Origin: Bradyrhizobium diazoefficiens
GTDB taxonomy: Bacteria > Pseudomonadota > Alphaproteobacteria > Rhizobiales > Xanthobacteraceae
Direction: 5' to 3'
NCBI RefSeq assembly: GCF_018131015.1
Contig: NZ_JAFCJJ010000001.1
Span: 62,001-126,000, forward strand
DNA: 64,000 bases
Below are positions 10,173-20,383 of this stretch, piece by piece. Below the pieces are notes generated by a model, which made no database searches, was not told the origin of the DNA, and saw only the letters and a list, made by a program, of their open reading frames with translations. The position numbers were made by a program, and so were the translations under genes. The first letter of the stretch is position 1, and every line of letters begins with the position of its first letter.

Positions 10173-10853
10173 ATGCGCCTCCTCATCATCGAAGACGACC
10201 GCGAATCCGCCGATTATCTCGTCAAGGCGTTCCGCGAGGTCGGACACATTGCCGACCACGCCGCCGACGGCGAGGAAGGCCTCGCCATGGCCGAGAGCGG
10301 CGATTACGACGTGCTGGTGGTGGACCGCATGCTGCCCAAGCGCGACGGCCTGTCGCTGATCGGCGCGCTCCGCGACAAGGGCGATACGACGCCGGTGCTG
10401 ATCCTCTCGGCGCTCGGCCAGGTCGACGACCGCATCAAGGGCCTGCGCGCCGGCGGCGACGACTATTTGCCAAAGCCCTATTCCTTCGCCGAGTTGCTCG
10501 CCCGCGTCGAGGTGCTGTCGCGCCGCCGCGGTGGCCCCGCCGAGGACACCGTCTATCGCGTCGGCGATCTCGAGCTCGACCGCCTGTCCCATCGCGTCGC
10601 CCGCGGCAAGGATGAGCTGACGCTGCAGCCGCGCGAATTCCGCCTGCTCGAATATCTGATGAAGCATGCCGGCCAGGTGGTGACCCGCACCATGCTGCTG
10701 GAAAACGTCTGGGACTACCATTTCGATCCGCAGACCAACGTGATCGACGTGCACATTTCGCGGCTGCGCTCCAAGATCGACAAGGGCTTTGAGCGGCCGC
10801 TGCTGCACACGATCCGCGGCGCCGGGTACATGATCCGTGACGGCATTCGGTAA
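10173..10853 (+). CDS. OmpR/PhoB-family response regulator
   Basis: A 226-residue two-domain regulator. The receiver domain (1-115) has the acidic pair Glu7/Asp8/Asp9, the phospho-acceptor Asp51 in VLVVDRMLPKRDG and the conserved Lys in YLPKPY. The C-terminal winged helix (about 130-223) ends in the typical VIDVHISRLRSKID and TIRGAGYMI segments. The start at 10173 gives the canonical MRLLIIEDD opening. An in-frame TTG at 10152 with an AGAAGG box would add seven residues and cannot be excluded. The kinase start lies inside this gene (17-bp overlap), so the pair is co-translated. The signal and targets are unknown. Confidence 0.94.
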   Translation: MRLLIIEDDRESADYLVKAFREVGHIADHAADGEEGLAMAESGDYDVLVVDRMLPKRDGLSLIGALRDKGDTTPVLILSALGQVDDRIKGLRAGGDDYLPKPYSFAELLARVEVLSRRRGGPAEDTVYRVGDLELDRLSHRVARGKDELTLQPREFRLLEYLMKHAGQVVTRTMLLENVWDYHFDPQTNVIDVHISRLRSKIDKGFERPLLHTIRGAGYMIRDGIR

Positions 10854-12297
10854 ACTCGTCCGCACCACCGCGTTCAGGTTGACGCTGGTCTACCTGTTCC
10901 TGTTCGCGGTCTTCGCGGCATCGCTGCTCGCCTATTTCGCCTGGAATACGCGGCGGCTGATCACCGAGGAAATCACGCAGACGGTGAACTCCGAGACCTC
11001 GGAGCTCATTCAGTTCTACGACCGCCGCGGCCTGCACGGCCTCGCGCTGTCGATCCAGTACCGGTCGATGCGGCCGGGCGCCAATCTTTACCTCATAACC
11101 ACGCCGACCGGGCAGGCGATCGCCGGCAATGTCGGGTCGCTTGCGCCGGGCGTGCTGGCGACGAAAGGCTGGTCGGAGACCGCCTATCGCCGGATCGAGG
11201 ACGCCGACGAGCGCGACCATCGCGCGCTGGTGCGCGTCACCGAGCTCGAGAACGGCTTTCGCCTGCTGATCGGCCGCGACCTCGACGAGCGGCGCCGGCT
11301 GTTCGGCATCGTCGCCAAGGCGGCGCAATGGTCGGTCCTGATCGTCGTGGTGCTCGGCCTCGGCGGCGGCGTCTTCGTCGCGCGCCGGGTGTTGAGGCGC
11401 ATCGACGCCATGACCGGCACGACCCAGCGCATCATGACCGGCGATCTCAGCGAGCGCCTGCCGGTCGGGCGCAGCGGCGACGAGCTCGACCGCCTCGCGG
11501 AAAACCTCAACGCCATGCTGGAGCGGATCGAGGCGCTGATGGCGGGGCTGAAGGAGGTTTCCGACAACATCGCCCATGACCTCAAGACGCCGTTGACGCG
11601 GCTGCGCAACCGCGCCGAGGAGGCCCTGGCGAAGTCCGGCGGCGAGGCCGACTACCGCGCCGCGCTGGAACGGACCATCGAGGAATCCGACGGGCTGATC
11701 CGCACCTTCAACGCGCTGCTGATGATCGCGCGCGCCGAGTCCGGGCAGGCGAGGGGCAACATGGACGACTTCGACGCCGCCGAGGTCGCCAACGGTATCC
11801 ACGAACTCTACGAGCCGCTGGCCGAGGACGACGGCATGACGCTGAGGGTCAAGACCGAGGCCGCGCCGATTCACGCCAACCGCGAATTGATCAGCCAGGC
11901 GCTCGCCAATCTGGTCGAGAATGCCATCAAGTACGGCAAGCCCGCCGCGCAGCCGGCCGGGACCGTGGTCAGCATGGACGGAAGACAGATCACGATCGAG
12001 GCGAAGCGCGAGGGCGAGCAGGTGCTGCTCAGCGTCTCCGATCGCGGCCCGGGCATCCCCGAGTCCGACCGAAAGCACGCCATCGAGCGATTCGTGCGGC
12101 TGGAGGCGAGCCGCACCCTGCCGGGCTCCGGCCTCGGCCTCAGCCTTGCCTCCGCCGTTGCGACGTTGCATGGCGGTGAATTGCGGCTCGGCGACGCCCA
12201 TCCCGGCCTCGTCGCCACGCTGGTGCTCCCCGCGCGCGCCCGGGTGGGCGACGGGGTTGCTCCTCCAATGCCGGATGTGCCACAGAAGGTGGCATGA
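10837..12297 (+). CDS. Sensor histidine kinase (HAMP domain)
   Basis: A 486-residue inner-membrane kinase, partner of the preceding regulator. Helix 1 is at about residues 13-35, a periplasmic sensor segment of about 125 residues follows, and helix 2 is at about 164-182. HAMP covers about 183-236. The dimerisation box VSDNIAHDLKTPLTRLRN contains the phospho-acceptor His247. The ATPase domain has the N box (LVENAIKYG), G1 box (DRGPGIP) and G2 box (GSGLGLSLA). Translation starts at a GTG inside the regulator gene. The last codons overlap glnE in an ATGA junction, tying the sensor to the nitrogen gene. Confidence 0.94.
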   Translation: MTAFGKLVRTTAFRLTLVYLFLFAVFAASLLAYFAWNTRRLITEEITQTVNSETSELIQFYDRRGLHGLALSIQYRSMRPGANLYLITTPTGQAIAGNVGSLAPGVLATKGWSETAYRRIEDADERDHRALVRVTELENGFRLLIGRDLDERRRLFGIVAKAAQWSVLIVVVLGLGGGVFVARRVLRRIDAMTGTTQRIMTGDLSERLPVGRSGDELDRLAENLNAMLERIEALMAGLKEVSDNIAHDLKTPLTRLRNRAEEALAKSGGEADYRAALERTIEESDGLIRTFNALLMIARAESGQARGNMDDFDAAEVANGIHELYEPLAEDDGMTLRVKTEAAPIHANRELISQALANLVENAIKYGKPAAQPAGTVVSMDGRQITIEAKREGEQVLLSVSDRGPGIPESDRKHAIERFVRLEASRTLPGSGLGLSLASAVATLHGGELRLGDAHPGLVATLVLPARARVGDGVAPPMPDVPQKVA

Positions 12298-15260
12298 ACC
12301 ACTCCGCGCCGGGAAACGCGGACAAGCATGGCGAGGGCCTGGCCGCGCGGTTCGCGGAGGCTCCCCATATTGCCGTTTCCACGACTGACGACCGATTTGG
12401 AAACTGGCTGGCCGAGCTCGAGCCGGCGCAATCGGCCCGTCTCGAAGCGCTGCTGGCGCATCCCTTCGCAAGGAAAATTCTTTCCGGCATCGCGGAATTC
12501 TCGCCCTATCTGTTCGATCTGGCGCGCGCCGATGCGGCGCGCCTGATCCGGCTGCTCGAATGCGATCCGGACCAGCATCTGGCGGCGCTGATCGCGGAGG
12601 CGAGGGGCGCGGTGCTCGCTGCCTCCGAGGAAGCCGAGGTCATGCGGCTGCTTCGCCGCATGAAGGCGGAGGCCGCGCTTCTGATCGCGCTGTGCGATAT
12701 CGGCGGGGTCTGGCCGGTGATGCGGGTCACGGCGGCGCTGACCGATCTCGCCGTCTCCTCGGTGCGGGTGGCGCTCCAATATTTGCTGCGACAGGAAGCC
12801 GCGCGCGGCAAGCTCGAGCCGCCCAATCCCGACGCGCCGGAGGAGGGCTGCGGCCTGATCGTGCTCGCCATGGGCAAGATGGGCGCGGGCGAGCTGAACT
12901 ATTCCAGCGACATCGATCTCATCGTGTTCTTCGACCCCGAGGCCACGACGCTGGCGGAGGACATCGAGCCGCAACCGTTCTTCGTCCGCGTGACGCAGGG
13001 GATGGCGCGCATCCTGCAGCAGCGCACCTATGACGGCTACGTGTTCCGCGTCGACCTGCGCCTGCGCCCCGACCCGTCCTCGACGCAGGTCGCGATCTCC
13101 CGCGACGCCGCGCTCCATTACTATGAGCGGGAAGGGCGCACCTGGGAGCGCGCCGCGATGATCAAGGCGCGCGCCTGCGCCGGCGATCTCAGGGCGGGCG
13201 AGGCGCTGCTCGCCGAAATTGCACCCTTCGTCTGGCGCAAGCATCTGGATTTTGCCGCGCTTGCCGACGTCCACGACATGAAGCGGCAGATGCAGACCTA
13301 TCGCGGCCAGAGCGAGGTCGCGGTGGAGGGCCACAACGTCAAGGTCGGGCGCGGCGGCATCCGCGAGATCGAGTTCTTTGCGCAGACCCAGCAGTTGATC
13401 GCCGGCGGCCGCCATCCCGAATTGCGGTTGCGGCCGACGCTCGCTGCACTGGAGGTCCTCGCCAACAGCAACTGGATCACTTCCGCTGCCTGCAGCGAGC
13501 TGACGGCTGCGTATGAATTCCTGCGCCGGGTCGAGCATCGCCTGCAGATGATCGCCGACGAGCAGACCCACGCGCTGCCCGACGACAGGGAGGCGGTCGA
13601 GCGCTTCGCCTGGTTCTTCGGCTATCCCGATCGCGAGAGCTTTGCGCGCGACCTGTTGCGCCAGCTCGGGATCGTCCAGGGCCACTACGAAAAACTGTTC
13701 GAGGGCGACGATCCGACCGGCACGGTGAGCCTGCCGGCGATCGACTATCGTGCCGGCCCAGAAGACCCGCGCCTGCTGCAGCATCTGGCGACGCTGGGGT
13801 TCAAGAAGCCCACCGCCCTGGCGCAGACCATCTGCGACTGGATCACCGGAGACTACCGCGTGTTCCGCAACGAGCAGACGCGGACCGCCTTCGTCGAATT
13901 CGTGCCGGTCTTGATCGACGGGCTTGCACATGCCGAGGAGCCGGACCGCGCCGTGCTGGCGTTCGACCATTTCCTGCAGGCGCTGCAGCGCGGCGGCCGG
14001 CTGATCACGCTGCTCAGCCAGAACCGCGATCTCGTTGCGCTGGTGGCGCTGGTGCTGGGGGCCGCGCCGCGGCTCGGCGAGATGCTGGCGCGGCAGCCGC
14101 AGCTGATGGATGGCCTGATCGACCCGCGGTTCTTTGGTGCGATGCCGGACCGGCGCGAATTGTCGGCGCGGCTCGCGGCCACGGTGCAGGACGCGACCTC
14201 CTATGAGGAATTCCTCGATCGCCTTCGCCTGTTCGGGCAGGAGAGCCTGTTCCTGATCGGCACGCGCATCCTGTCCGGGACCGTGTCGGCGCAGCAGGCG
14301 AGCACGGCGTTCGCCGACGTTGCCGAAGGCACCGTCCACACCGTGCACGGCTTGGTCGCCGATCGCTTCGCCGCCCAGCATGGCCGGATCAGGGGGCAGG
14401 AGACCGCGATCGTCGCCATGGGCCGGCTCGGTAGCCGCGAGATGACGGCGTCATCCGATCTCGACCTGATCCTGCTCTACGATTTCGATAGCGAGAATCC
14501 CGACTCGGACGGCGAGAAGTCGCTGCAGGGCGCACATTATTTCGCCCGCTTCACCCAGCGCCTGATCAGCGCCTTCACGACCCGGACCAATTACGGCGTC
14601 CTCTACGAGATCGACATGCGGCTGCGGCCCTCGGGGCGCGCGGGTCCGGTAGCATCGAGCCTTGCCTCCTTCGCGAACTACCAGGCCGATGAGGCCTGGA
14701 CCTGGGAGCACATGGCGCTCACGCGCGCGCGCGTGGTGTCGGCGTCACCGCAGTTCAGCGAGCGAATCGCGCGCGTCATCCGCGAGGTTCTGACCCGCCG
14801 CCGCGATCCCGTGCTCATCGCCAACGACGTCGCCGACATGCGGCGCGCGATTGCGCAGGAGAAGGGCGAGAGCGATCCCTGGGACCTCAAATACGCCGCC
14901 GGCGGCACGGTCGACATCGATTTCATCGCGCAATATCTCCAGCTCGTGCATGCGCACGACAAGCCGGAGATTCTCGACGTCAGCACCATGCAGGTGCTGG
15001 AGAATGCCGCGCGGCTCGGCGTGCTGCCGCAATCGGAGGCGGAGATCCTGCGCGCAGCAGTGCGGCTCTATCACGACCTGACGCAGATCCTGCGTCTCTG
15101 CGTCAGCGACCGCTTCAAGCCGGAAACCGCGGGCACCGATCTCCAGCGCGTGATGGCGCGCGCCGGCGACGCGCCGGATTTCTCGTCGCTGGAGGCGCGC
15201 GTGAAGGAGACGCAGAGCGAGGTGCGGCGCGTGTTCAGTGCGCTGCTGGAAGCAAGATAG
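12294..15260 (+). CDS. glnE: Bifunctional glutamine synthetase adenylyltransferase/deadenylase
   Basis: A 988-residue enzyme that adds AMP to, or removes it from, glutamine synthetase in response to PII and glutamine. It has the duplicated nucleotidyltransferase architecture: an N-terminal deadenylase domain with GKMGAGELNYSSDIDLIVFF near residue 192 and a C-terminal adenylylase domain with GRLGSREMTASSDLDLILL near residue 708. Each domain keeps the Asp-x-Asp metal-binding motif, and the linking helical domain has the normal length. The ATG at 12294 overlaps the kinase stop by 4 bp. Co-transcription with a two-component pair is the notable feature. No other nitrogen gene is nearby. Confidence 0.96.
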   Translation: MNHSAPGNADKHGEGLAARFAEAPHIAVSTTDDRFGNWLAELEPAQSARLEALLAHPFARKILSGIAEFSPYLFDLARADAARLIRLLECDPDQHLAALIAEARGAVLAASEEAEVMRLLRRMKAEAALLIALCDIGGVWPVMRVTAALTDLAVSSVRVALQYLLRQEAARGKLEPPNPDAPEEGCGLIVLAMGKMGAGELNYSSDIDLIVFFDPEATTLAEDIEPQPFFVRVTQGMARILQQRTYDGYVFRVDLRLRPDPSSTQVAISRDAALHYYEREGRTWERAAMIKARACAGDLRAGEALLAEIAPFVWRKHLDFAALADVHDMKRQMQTYRGQSEVAVEGHNVKVGRGGIREIEFFAQTQQLIAGGRHPELRLRPTLAALEVLANSNWITSAACSELTAAYEFLRRVEHRLQMIADEQTHALPDDREAVERFAWFFGYPDRESFARDLLRQLGIVQGHYEKLFEGDDPTGTVSLPAIDYRAGPEDPRLLQHLATLGFKKPTALAQTICDWITGDYRVFRNEQTRTAFVEFVPVLIDGLAHAEEPDRAVLAFDHFLQALQRGGRLITLLSQNRDLVALVALVLGAAPRLGEMLARQPQLMDGLIDPRFFGAMPDRRELSARLAATVQDATSYEEFLDRLRLFGQESLFLIGTRILSGTVSAQQASTAFADVAEGTVHTVHGLVADRFAAQHGRIRGQETAIVAMGRLGSREMTASSDLDLILLYDFDSENPDSDGEKSLQGAHYFARFTQRLISAFTTRTNYGVLYEIDMRLRPSGRAGPVASSLASFANYQADEAWTWEHMALTRARVVSASPQFSERIARVIREVLTRRRDPVLIANDVADMRRAIAQEKGESDPWDLKYAAGGTVDIDFIAQYLQLVHAHDKPEILDVSTMQVLENAARLGVLPQSEAEILRAAVRLYHDLTQILRLCVSDRFKPETAGTDLQRVMARAGDAPDFSSLEARVKETQSEVRRVFSALLEAR

Positions 15261-15427
15261 CCTGCTTCAGCGAGGTGAGGGCCTCGCGCACGTTCGGCTC
15301 CAGCCCCGCGCCGCCCGCCTAATCGATCGAAATGAAATCGATGCCGTTCCGGCTTGGGTTTTCGCGTGTTGGCGGAGTTGGACCGTGCTAGCTTGCATGC
15401 CACGACAGAACCCGAGGGGACGACCGG

Positions 15428-16321
15428 TTGATCGACAAGCTTGAACTGCTGCTGGCGCTGGCGAAGGAGCGACATTTCGGACGCGCGGCGGAGGCCTGCG
15501 GCGTGACGCAGCCGACCATGTCGACCGGGCTCAAGCAGCTCGAGGAAATTTTGGGCGTGATGCTGGTCCAGCGCGGCTCCCGCTTCCAGGGTTTCACGCC
15601 GGAGGGCGAACGTGCGCTCGACTGGGCGCGGCGCATTGTCGGCGACGCCCGCGCCATGCGCGACGAGATCAACGGGCTGAAGCACCAGCTGTCCGGCGAG
15701 ATCCGGATCGCGGCAATTCCGACCGTGCTCGGCATGGTGGCGTCGCTGACGACGCCGTTCCGTGCCAAGCATCCCGACGTGCGCTTCCAGATCCGCTCCA
15801 CGACGTCGTCCGAAGTGCTCGGGCTCCTGGAAAATCTCGAGGTCGATGCCGGGTTGACCTACATCGAGAACGAGCCGATCGGCAAGGTGCGCACCATTCC
15901 TCTCTACAACGAGAGCTATCGCCTTCTCACCGCGCCCGATGCGATGTTCGGCGACCGCAAGACGGTGACCTGGAAGGAAGTGGGCCAGGTGCCGCTGTGC
16001 CTGCTCACGCCCGACATGCAGAACCGCCGCATCATCGACCGCGCGCTGCGCTCGGTCGGCGCGGAAGCGACGCCGACCCTGACCTCGAACTCGCTGCTGG
16101 TGCTGTTCACGCATGTGAAGACCGGGCGCTGGGCGAGCGTGATGCCGGCCAAGCTCGCCGAGACGCTCGGCCTCTCGGACAAGGTCCGCTCGATCCCGAT
16201 CGTCGATCCCGAGGTCAATTACAGCATTGGCCTCGTGATCCCGCAGCGCGATCCGATGACGCCGCTGATCGCGGCGCTGGTCAACGTCGCGCGGGAAGTC
16301 GCGCCGACCCTGCAGTTATAA
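15428..16321 (+). CDS. LysR-family transcriptional regulator
   Basis: A 297-residue LysR protein. The N-terminal winged helix (about 3-62) reads LALAKERHFGRAAEACGVTQPTMSTGLKQLE and is followed by a linker helix and a two-lobed effector domain from about residue 92. Translation starts at a TTG at 15428, supported by a GAGGGGA box 7 bp upstream. No divergent target gene is present; the 167 bp upstream contain no gene. From memory, similar regulators occur next to NAD-dependent formate dehydrogenase operons in Rhizobiales, but none is in this window. It converges on the PleC-like kinase gene, with a single base between the two stops. Confidence 0.88.
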   Translation: MIDKLELLLALAKERHFGRAAEACGVTQPTMSTGLKQLEEILGVMLVQRGSRFQGFTPEGERALDWARRIVGDARAMRDEINGLKHQLSGEIRIAAIPTVLGMVASLTTPFRAKHPDVRFQIRSTTSSEVLGLLENLEVDAGLTYIENEPIGKVRTIPLYNESYRLLTAPDAMFGDRKTVTWKEVGQVPLCLLTPDMQNRRIIDRALRSVGAEATPTLTSNSLLVLFTHVKTGRWASVMPAKLAETLGLSDKVRSIPIVDPEVNYSIGLVIPQRDPMTPLIAALVNVAREVAPTLQL

Positions 16322-16322
16322 T

Positions 16323-18653
<2,331 letters not shown>

Positions 18654-18714
18654 GCCTTCGGCCCCCTGAAAACCCTGCTGCTACCCAATCCGGAAGCAGC
18701 CCCACGTCGCTTCC

Positions 18715-18767
18715 GAATCGCATCAATTTGAATCCAGTTTTCTCACGCTGTCGAGAGTCAACGAATC
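18715..18767 (-). promoter_or_regulatory. Cluster of four GANTC (CcrM) sites upstream of the PleC-like kinase
   Basis: GAATC at 18715 and 18730, GAGTC at 18755 and GAATC at 18763. GANTC is the target of the cell-cycle methylase CcrM in alphaproteobacteria. Four sites in 53 bp are many for DNA of this composition. Confidence 0.45.
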
Positions 18768-18878
18768 GTTAATGCAAAAAATTCTTATCCAACGAAGATT
18801 TCGCGACGCTGGTGGCCGCAAGCTGATGTGTGCGGGGAGTCCGAACCGGGAACGTACGGAGGCCGCAGTGTGTCGGCG

Positions 18879-20249
18879 TCAGGCGCGCGGCGGCTCGGCG
18901 TGACCGATCACGCGTTTCACGCTCGGGAACGCGCGGCGCAACGCGCGCTCGATCGCATCGACCTGCTCGTGCACCCTGATCACGCTCATCGTCGGCGTCG
19001 CGCGACAGTGGAAGTTGACGATCTCGCCCGCCTCGGTGTCGCGCACGCGCACATTATGGACGTCGTGGATCTCGCCGCCCGCGGCGAATCCCGCCAGTGC
19101 GGCGGCGATCGCCTGGACGCGTTCCGGTGCGACATCGACGCCGAACGGCAGTTCCGGTTCCAGCGGCTCGATGTGGACGTCGACCTCGACGTCCTCGCCG
19201 AATTCCTCCTTGATGTTCCGCTCCAGCGTGTTGGCGATGTCGTGGGCTGCGACCAGCGGCATCGCGCCGTCGACCTCGAGGTCGATGCCGACGATCAGCT
19301 TGTCGCCGAGATCGTGCACGGTGACGTGGTGGACGGCGAGGCCCGAATTGCGCGCGATCACCATGATGCGGTCGCGCACGGTCTCGTTGTTGCGCGCGAC
19401 GGGAACCGCGGTGAAGGTGAGGTCGGCGTCGCCGAACGCCCGGGCGACGGCGGCCTGCGCGTTGCACTTGATGTCCTCGACGCGGTCGATCGGATAGGTG
19501 CGCGGCACCTTCGCGATGGCGTCGATGAAGGTGGTGGCGCCCACCATGCGCACCCGCAGCCGCTCGACGTCGATCACGCCGGGCACGCCGCGGATCGCGG
19601 CGGTGGCCTTGTCCTGCGCGCCTTCCGGCGCGCGGTCGACCAGCGTCTGCACGGTCGAGCCGGCCATGCGCAGCCCAAGCGCCGCGATCATCACCGCGAC
19701 CGCGGCGGCCGCGACGGCATCACCCCACCAGAAGCCGAGGCCGGCCAGGATCAGGCCGACGATGACGGCGCACGAGCCCATGACGTCGGAGGCGAAGTGC
19801 AGGGCGTCGGCCGCAAGAGCCTGGCTGCGCGTCTCCCGGGCGGCGCGGTGCAGCGCGCGGGCGCGCCAGAGGTTGACGGCGATGTCGATCACCAGCACCA
19901 CGAACGGCACGGCCGAGATGGTCGGCGGCGGGGTTCCCTCGCGCAGCCGGCTGTAGGCCTCGACCATGATACCGCCGGCAAGCACGTAGAGCAGGGCGGT
20001 GACGCCGAGCGCGGAGATGCTCTCGAGCTTGCCGTGGCCGTAATGATGCTCGTCGTCGGCCGGCTTGTCGGAGACCCGCACCACGGCCCAGGTGATGATG
20101 GTCGCGACCAGATCGATCGAGGAATGCAATGCCTCCGAGATCAGGGCGAGCGAACCGATCGCGATGCCGACCACGAACTTGGCCGCTGCCATGCCGCCGC
20201 TGGCGAAGATCGAGATCGCCGCGACCGAAGTCTTGTGCTCTGTGCTCAT
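18879..20249 (-). CDS. Cation diffusion facilitator (CDF) metal transporter with triple C-terminal domain
   Basis: A 456-residue inner-membrane metal/proton antiporter. The N-terminal 195 residues hold six predicted helices with the family signatures ISEALHSSIDL and HHYGHGKLESIS, and ALAADALHFASDVMGS in helix 5; the His/Asp residues form the metal site. CDF proteins are usually about 300 residues. Here about 250 cytosolic residues follow, reading as three successive beta-alpha-beta units of the dimerisation-domain type (starting near DKATAAIRGVPG, ETVRDRIMVIAR and ERVQAIAAALAG). The metal cannot be told from sequence. The start is uncertain: the ATG at 20249 suits the usual CDF N-terminus, while one at 20297 would add 16 residues; neither has a good ribosome site. 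Confidence 0.9.
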   Translation of the reverse strand: MSTEHKTSVAAISIFASGGMAAAKFVVGIAIGSLALISEALHSSIDLVATIITWAVVRVSDKPADDEHHYGHGKLESISALGVTALLYVLAGGIMVEAYSRLREGTPPPTISAVPFVVLVIDIAVNLWRARALHRAARETRSQALAADALHFASDVMGSCAVIVGLILAGLGFWWGDAVAAAAVAVMIAALGLRMAGSTVQTLVDRAPEGAQDKATAAIRGVPGVIDVERLRVRMVGATTFIDAIAKVPRTYPIDRVEDIKCNAQAAVARAFGDADLTFTAVPVARNNETVRDRIMVIARNSGLAVHHVTVHDLGDKLIVGIDLEVDGAMPLVAAHDIANTLERNIKEEFGEDVEVDVHIEPLEPELPFGVDVAPERVQAIAAALAGFAAGGEIHDVHNVRVRDTEAGEIVNFHCRATPTMSVIRVHEQVDAIERALRRAFPSVKRVIGHAEPPRA

Positions 20250-20383
20250 GGCCGGGGGATTTAGCAGCCTATGGGCGAACATCAAGCGGTCGTCCACAGG
20301 CGAAGTCGCTACTCACTCGCAGGAGCAGGTTCGTTGCGAATTGTTCTGATTAAAATTGCGCGTTTGGACGCGGCGCGGTGCGT

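Noticed and set aside
11871..14381. 836-codon minus-strand frame opposite glnE
   Set aside because: Low-complexity shadow of a conserved enzyme gene; no ribosome site or domain.
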